The notes under the pieces: generated by a model
Database searches by the model: none
What the model was told of the DNA's origin: nothing
Seen by the model: only the letters and a program-made list of their open reading frames with translations
Translations under genes and position numbers: made by a program
In this document: positions 1 to 13,028 of the stretch, piece by piece
Layout of the letters: the number at the start of each line of letters is the position of its first letter
How positions within the stretch are numbered: the stretch's first letter is position 1
Source: Centroberyx gerrardi
Lineage: Eukaryota; Chordata; Actinopteri; Beryciformes; Berycidae
Direction: 5' to 3'
Assembly (NCBI RefSeq): GCF_048128805.1
Contig: NC_136000.1
Span: 27,985,359 to 28,049,358 of the forward strand
DNA: 64,000 nucleotides

Positions 1-1468
1 GGATGTTTGCGATGGCAAGATACATTTTTCCGGTGATGCATTTTTACCGAATTAATAAACAAACCTTAAATATGTTTATGAAAGCATGACTTAAAATAAC
101 ATAAACATTTTTATTACAGGATCAATGCTCAATTGAAAAATAAACTGATTATGTTTTTTAATTGTGAATGTTTAATGTACTTTCTTCAGTCAGTGCAGAA
201 GAAATAAGTAGTCTAAAACAAAAATATTATTACAAATAGTAATAAATATAATACCAAAGTGCATATTATAGTCTTCTCAGAGCAAGACTGGATCTCTCTC
301 CTGAGTACTACTGCACTCACAGAACTGAGATCCAATAATGATGGAAACATAAATCAGTTTAAATAATGATTTTACATGGTCATGGTAATGAAGCCCCTAC
401 AATGATCTCCTCAGCTAAGGCCTTGTATTTAGCGTTATACAGTAGTTTCAGCTGTAACGCTTCAGTTGAGTCCGTCGTTACCATGGCAACCGTTCGCTGC
501 GCGTTGCGCAGAAGCTCGGCAGAGATCGCTATTATTTTGAAACATCTAAAAAAACGCACAACTCCCCTTGCAATTACACGCACAGTTCAGTTATTAAGGA
601 CAGTGACAACCGCATTCTATAACCAAACTCACTACCTGAAAAATTCAGGTACTGATACTGAATTTGAGAGCGGATTCGGTTAGTCCGAATAGTGTGAACC
701 AGAACGGGACTGGACAGCTGGTTGTTACGTGACGTTAAGGCTCAACACTCGTTATGTTATGTAACATTATCATCCTTAATTTGAAAGAGACGGAGGTAAG
801 TATTGTGAGATATTCTCAATTTTTCGATCCAGTCTGTTTCCTCAACATTGCGGTTGTTCCAGTTCTGCGGCCTTCAGCCCAAATGTTGCTGTTAAAAGTA
901 TGAAGTTCCTGCGATAGAAAAAGAGAATATGACGCCGCTGTCAATGGCGGTTTATTAAGATCTTATGGATAAACTGACTCCTCTGGTTACTGGTGTTACT
1001 GGTGTCAAATAAACTTAAAATACAGGCGACGGTAGCCGCCATAACTGAAGTAAACGTTACTATGGTTACAGACATTATTTCCAGCCATCGTGAGATCGGA
1101 GGAGTGGAGTGACTCCTGATACCCTTACAGACAGTCTGAGTCTAGTTATTTGACTTCAGTCTGCTCCAGTATGTAGGCTACCAGACATGCGCAGTCACTC
1201 TCATTCAAAAATTCTGTTGTAGCTACCAAATTCTGGTAGTGTGAACATTTAGTGACATTCAGTTATAAAAGCAGCCGGCCAGACAGATGTGAGTAGATGG
1301 CTAAATAGCCGGCAGCCGGCGCTAGCAAGTTGTGCAACTCTACAGACTCTACAGGCATATATTGGGAATATATTAAAACATCGATCTCGTGATTTTATGA
1401 ATCGATATCGGATCATTCAAATGAAAATCGATTTGAATCGGAAAATCGATTTTTTAAACCCAGCCCTA
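1..1468. mobile_element. hAT-like non-autonomous transposon, left end cut off by the window
   Basis: This stretch matches 36826-38294 almost base for base; by eye I count about eight substitutions and one length change in a T run. It ends with the same terminal sequence AAACCCAGCCCTA. The full copy in far1 intron 5 shows that about 365 bp of the left end lie outside this window. The short open frames inside (for example 366-683) do not resemble a transposase that I recognise, so the element is probably mobilised in trans. Subterminal GATTCG/ATCGAT motifs are typical of hAT ends. Confidence 0.85.
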
Positions 1469-1763
1469 GACAGAATGTATTATTCTTCCAGTATTTAGCA
1501 TGGTGATATATTACCTCTTCACTAGATGTTTCTGCTGGATCTCTGCTCTAATTGGCTAGCTTATTTGTATCTATTGTGAAAATGTGACTTCATTGTTTGT
1601 GTCAATTACAGGCCACCGTAGCTCAAGGGGACAGGAGGGGGTTTGTACCAGAGACTTGTGTAGGAGGAGAGAAGTTCTATCAGTGTTGTTGCAATTCCTA
1701 CTGGTCACCAATAGAGGTCATAGACTACGTAATGCCCCTTTAAAACAATTTTAAATGAATTCA

Positions 1764-2036
1764 AGAGCAAATCAACACTAAATCACATAGGGCAGAAAAT
1801 TGTTGTGGCGCTGCTCTTTATAGTTTTAAACTTTCAAGCATGTTGCACTTGTGGCCACACCCCAATCAGTGATGTCAAAGCAGGTGTTTTTCCTTTAACA
1901 GCTGATGCCAAACACCTGCTTTGACATCACTGATTGGGGTGTGGCCACAATGCAACATGCTTTACAAGTTTCAACCCATAGGGAGCAGTGCAGCAGCTGT
2001 TTTCAGCCCTATGTGATTTAATGTTGATTTGCTCTT
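1764..2036. repeat. Foldback MITE with arms of about 120 bp
   Basis: The left arm, from AGAGCAAATCAACACTAAAT through TGATGTCAAAGCAGGTGTTT, is repeated in reverse complement from AAACACCTGCTTTGACATCA to ATTTGCTCT. Only about 20 bp of spacer (near 1887-1907) separates the arms. Mismatches are few in the inner 60 bp and more frequent outside. No coding potential is seen. It would form a long hairpin if transcribed. Confidence 0.8.
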
Positions 2037-2651
2037 TAAAAATGAAAAGTAATAGTACAATACCTCCATTATTAATATGCTTGCTGTATGTCCATGGTCC
2101 ACATTTTATAAAACAATCCAGGCAAGACAGAAGGAAGAACAGCAACTTTCAGATGAAACCTGGCTGTCATACATAAGCAGCTCTCAGGTTCCACATTGGT
2201 CTACTTGAGATCCTGCTGTCAGTGCCATAACTCTGCAGGCCTACACTTGAGATACCAGCGCCATGTTTGAATTCCCAAGCCAGACTACATAATGTAAGAT
2301 CCCACTAGCAAGTCTGCAGCCTTAGGGAGGACAGCTGAGTTTTATGACTTTGGCTTCTGACTCAAAAGTCTCAAGCTCTAACCAATATACATGAGATCTT
2401 ACTGCCAGTGGCATATAAAGTTAACATGTACACAAACTGTTTAGTTTTACGAGGGCAGATACAGTAGAACAACAGTGAAATATTACTGCAAGTACCTGCC
2501 AATTGTGTTGTAACAAAGCATCTCGCTAATTCCCCATACATGTCCAGGGTTCCGTGGCCCTGATGTGAAATTCCATGACTTTTCCATGATTATCCATAAC
2601 TAAGTTGTATAGTGATTCCATGAGATAAACACTTTATGCATTCCTGGTTTG

Positions 2652-3453
2652 TAGGGCTGTCCTGAATACCATTTTATGGGCTCCGGAGCTTCGGTAGTAA
2701 TCAACAGCGAATATTCAAAGCTTCAGCCGGGGGGGAGTGGGGGGGGCATGTTAAGAGTCATGCACCTTCAAACTGCTTGACTTTCCATACACGGGCAACA
2801 GTTCACCCGACAAAGTTCACACAGTCACAGTTCCTCCTCACAAAAACACAGCGCTGAAAACATACTCGGTGGAGTCCACAGGTCCGTCGCTCCTACACGC
2901 TCCAAAACGGGATAGCAAACTCAGCGGCAACCTCTTGGCAAACAGCCAGCTAGCGGTCTTGTAGCTCCTTCAGTTAGCAGCCAAGGAAAATGTAGCTTAG
3001 CACCGTTTATATCCACTGAGACACCGTCATAGCGCGGAGATAGCAGTCCACGGCAACCACAATGAATCCACTTGAACTCAAACAACAGTCCGACCTCACT
3101 CAGAGAGCGGCCACAGCTTAAATCACGATGGTGATCACGACACGGTTCGGGCGCCATTTGTAGAGATGTGGATGATCTCCGGGGAGTCGTTAGAGAAGAA
3201 GAGATGAACACCAGACGAAAAACTTCATACTTCAGCTGTAGTTTTATTAAGGGCAGACGTTGTTGTGATATAGGTCAAGCTCTGACTCCGCAAGAGCGAA
3301 GTGTGACGTCACTATATAGACACCCAAGCAGCGATCATTACATATAAAATTAAACAAACATATAAAAACGAATATCCGAATCCCAAAATTGAAAACTGAA
3401 TACCTACCCAACAAACGAATATCAGAATAGTCGAATATTCGGGTCCAGCCCTA
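2652..3453. mobile_element. hAT-like element, 802 bp, with 8-bp target duplication
   Basis: It begins TAGGGCTGTCC and ends GGTCCAGCCCTA, giving inverted terminal bases TAGGGCTG. It is flanked on both sides by CTGGTTTG (2644-2651 and 3454-3461), an 8-bp target-site duplication as made by hAT transposases. GAATATTCG-type motifs recur near both ends. The internal minus-strand frame at 2921-3211 is not recognisably a transposase. A different family from the copies at 1-1468 and 36462-38294. Confidence 0.85.
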
Positions 3454-4268
3454 CTGGTTTGATGTAATTTCTCAGCTCAGAAAAGTTCTAAAGGGGTAAA
3501 CAGTCTGGTCTGCAATGAATGCATGAAACAAGTTATAAAATTCATTGGGTCTGTGTAGGGCTGCATAGATGTTGTTACTGTATCTGTCAATTACAGAGAC
3601 ATTCTGAATAAGTGACGTGAATGTCCTGCAGTAAATACTTGTGCAATTGAATCACAGATAAAAACAGACATGTATGTCAGAGTTTTTCTGATTGGTGAAT
3701 TCTGCACATCTAAACCCTAACCCTAAACCCTATCAACAAAGATAACAACATGGATCACAAAGGCAGTATAAAATTAAGCCATAAGGGGACAGCTGAGTTT
3801 TATGACAAAGCTTTTGACTCCAGACCTGTTGGCCTTCAAGTACTGGTCAAGATCCTATTTCTGGTGCCACAAACTCCATGTTTCAACTCTCCGGTCTAGC
3901 CTTAAGGTACCAGTCGAGTTATAGGATTCGTATTCGTCTGGTGACAATGGCAAGGAGAAAAGGACACTGTGACTATGAGCAAAGAAAGGCAAACCTATAA
4001 GATTTCTGATTTTGCTGTGAAGCACCCTGACAATTGGTAGAGTCCGACTCTGGTGCTCGTCTCTCTGCCTCTTTCTGCAAGTCCAGGCAGGGCAGAAGGA
4101 CAAATGAGAAGGAAGGAGGAAGTGGGAACAAAGATTTGCATCTCCTGTCTAGTCCATCAGATGGAAAGGTCAGGTGTGCAGTCCTACAAACAGGCAAAAT
4201 TCAAATGCATGGAAATCAATCAGGATTCATCCGCAGAGGCAGAACAAAGTCATACCAAAACTAGAAGG
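3454..4268. other. No gene seen; degenerate repeat DNA
   Basis: Contains a 20-bp telomere-like stretch at 3712-3731 (CCCTAA-type units). Around 3780-3910 there is a segment related to 2325-2420 (shared GGACAGCTGAGTTTTATGAC and following bases), so the same older repeat lies on both sides of the hAT insertion. No exon-like structure is visible. Confidence 0.5.
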
Positions 4269-4498
4269 GCACTCGGAGAGTGCAGACCTCCGCAAGGTTC
4301 GTGCTATTATTGCTTGTTCGTGAGTCGGATCCAGATCCGCTCCAAAATTTAATGGGTTCTTCCTTGGCCCATGCTACACCCTTCCATGAAGTTTCATGAA
4401 AATCGGGCCAGTAGTTTTTCCGTAATCCTGCTAACAGGCAAACAAACAGACAAACAGACAAATGGCACCGAAAACATAACCTCCTTGGCGGAGGTAAC
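4269..4498 (+). mobile_element. 3′ end of a LINE-type retroposon (RTE/Expander-like)
   Basis: The block contains CCATGAAGTTTCATGAAAAT, CCAGTAGTTTTTCCGTAATC, a short ACAAACAGAC tail and CCTCCTTGGCGGAGGTAACT. This arrangement is, from memory of fish genomes, the 3′ end of a widespread RTE-like LINE. CCTCCGCAAGG near the start and CCTTGGCGGAGG at the end form a terminal inverted pair. No reverse-transcriptase frame is present, so this is a 5′-truncated copy. The family name is an inference. Confidence 0.55.
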
Positions 4499-7440
4499 TA
4501 AGAATACATGGCTAATGGTATTGAGAACAATAAAGACACTCTCAAATCCAATCCTCTATTGGAAAATTTGGGTAAATATTAAAAGGTATGCTGTGCGAGA
4601 CTAAAGTCACATAAACCCAACTGCAGAAAAACACAATGGCAATGCTCAAAGAAAGAGAAAAAGTAATTAGGGCAACAAAGCAGGTCCTGGGGCTTTATGG
4701 GCCAGGCATGTGATATTCAGGACATGTGAACAGGCCTTTATATTTACCATGGCCAGGGGCAGTGACAAAAACTCACAAAGAGAGAGCAGTTCTTAGGCAA
4801 ACCAGAAACACAAGTACACTCCCATGACTGTCACAAAAACGCAAGACACCAGCAGGGAAGTCAGACACAGTGCTGTAGAAAGTGTTGATGTAAGCAGAGA
4901 CGAAGTTAGAGTTATCCCTCTTGTTAGCACTACTACCTTCATTCCCCTTACTAGTTCTGCATTTTAATAAAATGAAATGGAAACTGTGAGGAAAACAACA
5001 GCGTACCTGCCCACCACTTCCCCTTCTACTGCCATCATTGTCGCAGTCAGGTATCTCCAAAAAAACAGCCTTGTTTTTAAGCTTGACCACCATGTATTTT
5101 TCAGTTTATCCAACAGGGGGTTTGAAAGGGTTTTATAAGCCCAAGAGTTGTAGAAGTTTCTCAACCCATAGAGGAGCATGTAATTCTTCAATTGAAGTTA
5201 CGAGTGACGAGGTTTCCACACAACAACAGCGTTATGAAACACTGCAAAACTTGCAAATGAGAAATGTAGGTGAGATCACATGCAAATATGTGATTAGGAA
5301 CACAAAGAGCAAGAACAAAGTAGGAAAACATTAATGAATGAGCAAAAAATCAATGCAATCCATCAATTTTTGTCACTCTTATAAAGTGATTTGACACTGT
5401 TGAACCACAAGAAATGAAATGAAACTAGCAGCCTACATCTAATACCCATCATGATTCATTCATTCAGTTCATAGGCTCTTGACACATTCTCAAGCACTAA
5501 CCAAACATTTATTTTCTTCAGTCTCTCTCTGAAATTGATCTCTCCCTAGGAACTCGGAGCAAAATCAAAACATACAAATACTGCAGTCACATGGGAAACA
5601 AGGCCCACCGCCCTTTTGGCTTCCTGATGCATAGTTACAGAAACGACCATTTCTTACATACCATGAGGTGAAGAAAGATGTTGTCTCCCTGAGCTGCGAA
5701 TGCGTTTTTAACAACAGTTTACCCACTTACTTAGATTTATAGGAAACCAGATAAGAAAGCTGCCTGTGTGAAATAGCCAATCACATCTCTGATTTGGGGT
5801 TAAAGACAATGGAGATTCCTTACATGGTTTCCCGCTATCACACTTTGCCTGTATGCCCTTATTAGTTAAGACTTATTCAAAGAGACAGGTAAATAACACA
5901 GTGGATCCCCCACCTGAAGTACAAAGGTTGTCTAAGCACAAGGGAGTGTCCACACGTCCCGTAACCACCAATAAAAACAATGTGACTGTAAAAGGAAAGG
6001 TCCCACTTACACCAGCTGGGCTTACATGGGCATTGTTGACATGTGTAGCGTCACTACAGGTTTTGTAATGGAAATCCAGTGTTTGTATTGATCAGGAGCT
6101 GGAAGTAACGTTGCTAGAACCAGTGATCCCAGGACTACAGGATTACAAGATTTCTTGAACCACTTAGACGCCAAATGTGTTTTCCAACTCTGGGTATCCT
6201 GGAAAACAACTGCAAGAGATTTATGCTGTCAATCTTCCACATTTCTGCGGTACAGTCTAAATTGGATCACAAGTGTCTACTAGGGTTCAACCCACATGAG
6301 TTTTTGAAGGCCGATATTGTTAATTTTTGGACTGAAACTGCCAATAGCTGCAATCATGTGCCGATATTCAATATCTTTAAATTTGACCATCTTCATGCCA
6401 AAAAAAAAAATGTTTTCCCCAGAAACCAAACCCAGAATCAGAAGCAGAATAAGCAAGACTGCATACTTATGTGAAATCCCATGGACAACCACTGTAGTAT
6501 CAATCAATTCTACAATAAATATGTAATCAAGCATCATATCCATCATATGAGAAGTGGACGAGACTGACTGGACCATATCCATTTTTTTCTACTAAAACAA
6601 GTTCTTCCTATCCCCTTCCTTCCCTCCTTCCTCCTCACTAGGAGTTATAGCAGGTCGAGGTCTAAAGCTTGGGATTGCAGTGGCTGAATGTTGGCTTATC
6701 AGGACCGCTCTGTATAAACTCCCCCGAGACATGGTCTGGCTTGAAGACAGTCTGTCACTCCCATGATACAGACTACAGTAGCTTGGCTTGGAAGAATACA
6801 TGCCATATGCTTGCTTATACCCATACTTACAGGGTTTGATTGGTGCATGTGGGCCCAGCTGAAATCAAACCCCTAATCCTCACCGTATTAACACCACATA
6901 CTGGAGAGGTTTGGGGCTGGATTAGGCCTACAGCCCTTAGACCCTAATTAGACCCTGTACAGTATATTCTTTTGAATCAATAAAAGCAGTAGCAAATGTA
7001 ATTTCTGTCCAGCATAGTGCTTTAGGGAGATCAGGGAGTAGCATCAATTTAAAGGAAAAGTTCACCCTCAGATACTCGACAAGCGAGATGTCAGTGAGTG
7101 TTGCAAGGAACTACATGCTACCACAAAGTGACAGATATTGACAGATGAATCTCTAATGAGCAACTTTGCTTATATCAATGTTGGCATTGGGTGGAAAAAG
7201 CCCTCACAGGTGGTTTTGTTCAAGCCTTCTGGTGCAATAGATGGATTGTCTGGGCTTTATGTTGGTTTAGATTAAACTTCCATCTGCATTACGGGGTGGG
7301 ATTTGGACCCATGTGTCCTCAAGAACTATAGGATTTTGCCAGCTAATAAGCATTAGACCCTTGCACTGCCAGTGTACAGTATGTTAGGCCTGCCAAGCTG
7401 GTTTCCAAACTACCACTCAAAGTGCAGAGTCCACAAAACT

Positions 7441-7745
7441 TTAATTATTAAAAGAGAAAATCCACCCTAAAACACTGTTTTTTTGTACAACAAAACAGTG
7501 GATAACTTGCCAAAAGTAGACAACATGACATCACGTTGAGATATTCAGCTACAATGGAGTTTTCACCTAAATTCAAAGAGCAAGAGCTTCTTTCTAGAGC
7601 CGCCATTTTGCACCAACATTCAACAATCATACAGGGAGAAATCCATCGTAGAAGAGAGAGAGACAGACTCCATTGACAGTAGCCTCAATAGACCAGAATG
7701 CAAGACATGTTACATTTTAAGTAGGGATGTGGCCACAATGATCGA
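7441..7745. repeat. Dispersed repeat, same family as 19165-19450
   Basis: Shares with the dkk3 intron copy the order: AGCTACAATGGAGT, TTTCTTTCTAGA, CCATTTTGCA, AACAATCATA, GAAATCCATC, TAGAAGAGA, AGACCAGAATGCAA. The spacing is conserved but there are many substitutions, so both are old copies of one family, probably a MITE. No open frame of note. Confidence 0.65.
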
Positions 7746-8194
7746 CACACCCCAATGTTCACAAACCAGTTGGCTAGCTAGTTGTATTTCTACACCCATA
7801 CACCTTATATTGAAAATAACAAGTTCATGCCTGTTCTCTGGGTGTTGTCAAAAGGCATTCTGAAAAACATATGAAACCACTAACTGAAGTAGAAGACGAG
7901 GCAGGTTGAGGGAAAGTGGATACAACAATAGATTCATTCATCACAAAATAACCACTGGAATGCACTGAACATCACAAATCAATGATTTTAACAGTCCAAG
8001 GGGGATTTTCCCTTTGACACTGTTCAATAGCCATTTAGCAGGTACACTTTCGATAGCTGTCATAAAAAATGAAAAGAAAAATGATAAGAATTTTACAACC
8101 CTCTGAGTCTAATACACTACTACAAAGCGAGGGGCATTTAACTGAGAGAAAAGAGAGAATCGTGACAGCATGAGTTGAGATCAGCTGTCAGTCT

Positions 8195-8325
8195 TCTGTT
8201 GATGCAGTTTGAGTTTCTCTTTTCTTTGTCTGTTCAGCCATGGTGGCTATCACTGCTCATGATAACTACCCAGTTCTTCTTCTGTTTATTTTAAACAAAC
8301 CGCAAATGTAAAACGCATCAACAGA
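8195..8325 (+). repeat. Dispersed repeat, same family as 57210-57345 and 61100-61165
   Basis: GATGCAGTTTGAGTTTCTC, GGTGGCTATCACTGCTCATG and ATAACTACCCAGTTCTTCTT occur here and in ovch2 intron 2. A reversed part (AGTGATAGCCACCATGGCTG) follows ovch2 exon 8. Three copies within 64 kb point to an abundant family in this genome. Confidence 0.7.
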
Positions 8326-11009
8326 GGATTTTTCCAAGGAAAGAGCTACCAGACACCGGCTGTTTCAATAGCAAATGGAAAATTTTTCATGAACTGAATA
8401 CAGGCTGAATCACTACTGTGTTCAATTGGTGATAAAGAGTAGAAAATGGACATCTATTTATGAAAACTTATGGATTATTGCTTTAAGCCTCTATTCTGCT
8501 AACCACAGTATTTCACTCAGTTTATCTATGAGATTTGGGAAGCTGCTGACTTTATAACATAACCAATAACTTCATATAAAATAATCAAACTTTATCTTAA
8601 GACAAGACTCAATATATTTAATTAATTAATTCTAGTCTAATTAATTCATTAATTTTCTTCCCACATCCCAAATTTGGGGTCTCAACCCAACCGTTGGAAA
8701 ACACTAATACATCATAGCTTAACTTGGCCTTTCTCATCTGACAGTAGCCCATCTGGTTGGCCAGTGACAGTGACACTCGGCTCCCTGGTGTATTTTTGTC
8801 TCCTGGGCTGATATGCAGGGACAGCCCCTTATAAGTCAGCCACTTATTCCAGGAAGTGACAGCTTGTGTACCGCTGGTTTTTTTTTGCCCCAGGGGCAAC
8901 ATGGGACAGATTATTATGAAAAGCCAACATGAAGCGGTCTGGGATCAACATCTTGAGGGTTGGCGGCAACAATAGGAAGTGAAGATCAAGGTCTTAAAGG
9001 GGGGGGAAAAAGAGCTAAAACAGTATTTCCATATGCTATTGTTATGATGTTCAGTCCAGTCTTGAATTAGAACCACAAGCGGGTCTCTCTCTAAGACAGA
9101 CACAAGAAAATTAAGACTCTAAAAACACTGAATGGGGGACCGAGTTTGTGAACACAGTGACAGTAGTCAGTGATCCAACTGGGACATAGGACACACTTTC
9201 TCGATTCTATTTAAAAACTCCAGGAGTGCCATGAAATAAAAATTTCTTGGATGTAAAAGTCCAAACAAACATTCTACGAATCCACACAATCAGTCTCCAA
9301 TGGATTGTCAATATAAATGCCATGGAGAAACCTGCACAAGGATTCAGCATATTACTGTGCTTTGCCTCCCATTGTCAGTTTCCTTATTGATGTTTTGCTC
9401 TGTTTGGATAAAGTCAATTACATGCAAAAAAGACAGGGAGAAAATCTAAGATCTCACCTAAAAAACACACTTTAACCCAGCAGAATCAGACATACAGTAA
9501 GGACTATTTCAAAAGTGCACATTCTTTAAAAATGGATCAGTCAGCACTAATCGCCTAGGGACAGCAACAACCAGTACCCCAAGCCTTTTCTGTGATTACT
9601 CCATTATTTAACAAGGATTGGTCCGAGTCCACGACCTTTGACCCATGAACACCTTATGCTCACCAAGCCTCTGACCAACACTCAGACTTTAGCAGCTTTA
9701 AGCTGCTTGCAACAATTGTGTTTCCTAATGCTTATGTACCTTAAAAACATAATCTGTGTATATGAGTGGAGCTGTGGAAAACAACAGTGGATTCCCAATT
9801 CTCTCTCCTTTCCAGCAGTCAGTCATGTTCTGCCTCTGCACATCTGCTGGCAGGGTTACATACAAGAAAGAAGAAGCGCTCATGAAGCTCAGTGTGGATG
9901 CAAGGCCACCTCTAATTAAGATGAATCTATTATATGACTCAGCTGCAGATTGAGTGAAAGTGTATCCCACTGCTGAAACATTAGTCCACAACAACTGAGT
10001 GTCTAGGATGAGACGAGCGCTTCTTGCCTGACTGGATTTCAGCTCTCTGAGGACATGGAGCCACCTGCCAGACACAAGGATCACAAACCACTACGACTGA
10101 AACTCATTATAGAAAATACTTGTGTGACAACTTGGGGTTGTTTGATGGTACTACTAGTGATATTTCAAAATTAAGCATATAAGCTTTTCCCTATGTACTG
10201 TTGTGAGACTTTCTTATCCTTGACCAGCTTCATCTCCTTACATTGTTGTCTATGTTTCTACTTTAGTCCTCCAGAATAACCAATGCACACCTGCCTTCCC
10301 AGCTTATTCAATGGTGGAAGTTTACTGAAGCAACTGGTGCCCATTGTGGCATTAAATCACAAGCAACCCTATCCTTTTTAAACACTACCACGTGTGTAGT
10401 TTAGCTAAAACCCCACTAAGCTCACTTTACCCTTCCTTTTTATTAGTGGAATAGTTTATCCACCATTTCAAGTTGACATAAATCTTTATGGCACCAATTC
10501 GTAGTACACATAGTAATAAATAACCCATTTTATGTAAGTTATATGCATAATGAATGCTTTCCTGAAAATTATTACTGACTTCCGTTCATATTTGTTAGCG
10601 AGTATAGGTACTGCAGGTAATAGTTTAATTGTATTCACCACTTCATGACTGTCTGTCACTTTGGGCATCATATTTCTCTGGAAATAATTAGCATTAACCG
10701 TTTCTTTTGAGCCTGCCCACGTCACCTGTTGCAACCTACACAATCTATAAAGTTACAACCACGGTTAAATAATTCAGCAGCGCACCATCAGGTAGCAAGA
10801 CGCCGAAAACAAGCAAGACGTTAATTCAAATAATAACTGTTTCCATGATTCAGTTCCTAGGCGGTGTGGTGTGTCAGATAGGAATCATTTCAAAATAACA
10901 TTCCCGATAAGCGCTCAGTCGTGCACTCACGCGCAGGGCTAAGAAAGTGCGGCTGTCAGCCACTTGCATGGGAGAATCAATTTTAAAAATAAAATAAAAT
11001 AAAACCTAC

Positions 11010-11225
11010 CGAATGACAGCAGTCCCACCGGAGTCCGCCTTGTTTTATCCAGCGTAATGTTGGCTCTGAGGCTAGCGAGGTATCCGCAGAAGAAGATTAA
11101 AAACTATCCGCGCGCTACTTCTCTCTATCGACCTGTTCCTCACATGATAGTTGCCGTCTGTGTCGACCCTGTGTTGTAGACACAGCGTCAAGCTAGACAG
11201 AGCGACGAAAACAGAACTTCCGGTC
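11010..11225 (-). promoter_or_regulatory. Putative promoter and non-coding first exon of a minus-strand gene
   Basis: The block has several CpGs (GCGCGC at 11110-11116) in an AT-rich setting. On the minus strand it ends in CTGTCATTCG followed by GTAGGT, a good 5′ splice site at 11009. A CCGGAAGT ETS-type site lies at the upstream end (11217-11224 read on the minus strand), as in many TATA-less promoters. No in-frame ATG leads into the exon end; a minimal ATG-TGA occurs upstream, so a 5′ UTR exon is more likely than coding sequence. In mammals MICAL2 lies head-to-head with DKK3, so mical2 is a candidate, but nothing in the sequence names the gene. Confidence 0.4.
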
Positions 11226-11660
11226 AGTACTTTTCAAAATAAAAACCCCTATTAATGATCATGTGTTCATAGCGAAAAAGACATACCAAAGTGAGTCAAG
11301 AGGGAAGAATCTGTAGTAAATGAAAATGAAATTGGTGTTTTCTTCCCCCAAAATCTTAACAGCACATGTTCATTGCCATATAAGCCTACGCAAGATGCCA
11401 TAGATCTACCAAAAATGCACAAACGCCCAATAACAAACCGTATATCAGACAATTTACTACCTTGAAAAAGTCAAGTGGCATAACTGGCTATATAGGGCTT
11501 TCAGGGGGTAGAACACACCTTCTGGCAGCCATATTGGAGGTCCTTAACAATAGCTGAAAACAGCTGATTGCATTTCTAAACTTACAACTTGACCGTCTCA
11601 ACAGTACAAACTCACATAATTTCTGTGCTGTTTTTAACTGTTAACTGATCATTTATTAAA

Positions 11661-12021
11661 TTGTTCAAAATACAGACAACAGAGACAGACTATAGAGAAG
11701 CACTGAAAGATGTACAAACGAGTTCTTACTTTTATTTTCCCTCCATCTTCTTCTTCTTTGGATGTTTATAGTGGTTGGCAAACAACCTTTGCTGCATCTG
11801 AACAGGAGTATGAATTGGGGAACAACTGTTAATCAATTTTCATGCAATAAATAAACAAACAAAGCCAATTCTAAACTATGTTGATCCTGTACAACTTGAG
11901 AAATATGAGTAAAATTGAATGCCTTCATCTAAAGATCATCCAAATATTTCTTTGAGATTAATTTGTACACCTTTCAGTGCTTCTCTATAGTGTGTTTCTA
12001 TCTTCTCTGTATTTTCAACAC
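11661..12021. repeat. MITE with terminal inverted repeats of about 55 bp
   Basis: The left end TTGTTCAAAATACAGACAAC through TATAGAGAAGCACTGAAAGA is mirrored at the right end (TTTCAGTGCTTCTCTATAGT through GTATTTTCAACAC). The centre is AT-rich and non-coding. Confidence 0.7.
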
Positions 12022-12992
12022 TCTAATAACACATTCTCCACTATTCCTGTTTGATGGCAAAAGTCACACCTCCCATTTGCATGCTTCTGTATAATGACCA
12101 ATGCATAATCCTCTGTGACCAACTTTTATTTTGAAGGCAAAATCGCCCAATATCCGGTGTGGTTGTGGCTAACTCTGGCTAACTTGACTCAAACTGGTGT
12201 TGGACACCGAACCAAGTTTGAAAAGGCGGTGCTTCCCAGCGCCGCTCATCACATCCAATGGGAACCTGAGCGTTAAACTTGGGCCAATGTGAATTTATCG
12301 TCTGTCAGATGGGAATCTACTGTCAGCACTTGAGCTCTCACATGAAACAGACGAAGAAGAAGAGTGGTGGTGTCCAGTGTTAAGTTTTAGTGTGACCGAC
12401 ATACTGTAAAATTGTAATTTTTTTCCAATGCAGTTATAAATGACCATATTGTTTTTCCAGGACCGGGAATGTTACTTGGGAATTGTATTTTGTTACAGAT
12501 TGCTGATTATTTGATTTAAATTGTAAACGCCAGCTTAAGTTAAGTTTTGCCTTACATTACTTAAAAAATCCATAAAATATGAAAATGAATATGCAATTAT
12601 TCTAATGTAAAGGCTGTAATATGAATATAACATGACTGTTTTATGTCTGTACATCTCTCAGGGTCATAATGAATCTAATGAAGATGTATTGAGGGTCAGA
12701 CAATGAGGTATAATGTAGCAATCTGCATCAGAAAGCTCATCTTTATGTAGTAGCCTACTATTCTAATGGGAAGAGAGAGAGAGAGAGAGGGAGAGAGAGA
12801 GAGAGAGGAGGGTGTATTAACATTTTGAACTATTAAAATAAATTAAAAAGACAAAAGCTGCCACATCTGAAACTGATGGGGGCATGGGACTGAACGTGTC
12901 CCACTTATAAGCTAATAAAGAGTTATTGTCCAAAAGCACTTCCTCTTTCTCACGCATACATGAACATTAAAGTGACAACCCCCCCCCCCCCA

Positions 12993-13028
<36 letters not shown>

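Larger units (their letters stand above)
4499..11009. other. Intergenic or intronic DNA, no supported exon
   Basis: I read both strands and found no exon with convincing splice sites and a family match. Recognisable repeats are listed separately (7441-7745, 8195-8325). If the minus-strand first exon proposed at 11010-11225 is real, this whole stretch would be its first intron. Confidence 0.4.

Noticed and set aside
366..683. 105-codon frame present in two copies (also 37191-37508)
   Set aside because: Duplicated only because the transposon is duplicated; substitutions are not concentrated at silent sites and no protein family is recognised.
2921..3211. 96-codon minus-strand frame
   Set aside because: Lies wholly inside the 802-bp hAT-like element and is not a recognisable transposase.
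4994..5093. Minus-strand exon-like piece ending GGGCAG before GTACGC
   Set aside because: The donor looks good, but there is no pyrimidine-rich acceptor on its 5′ side and no neighbouring exon.
9725..10084. 119-codon minus-strand frame
   Set aside because: No signal of a family, no splice context and ordinary base composition.
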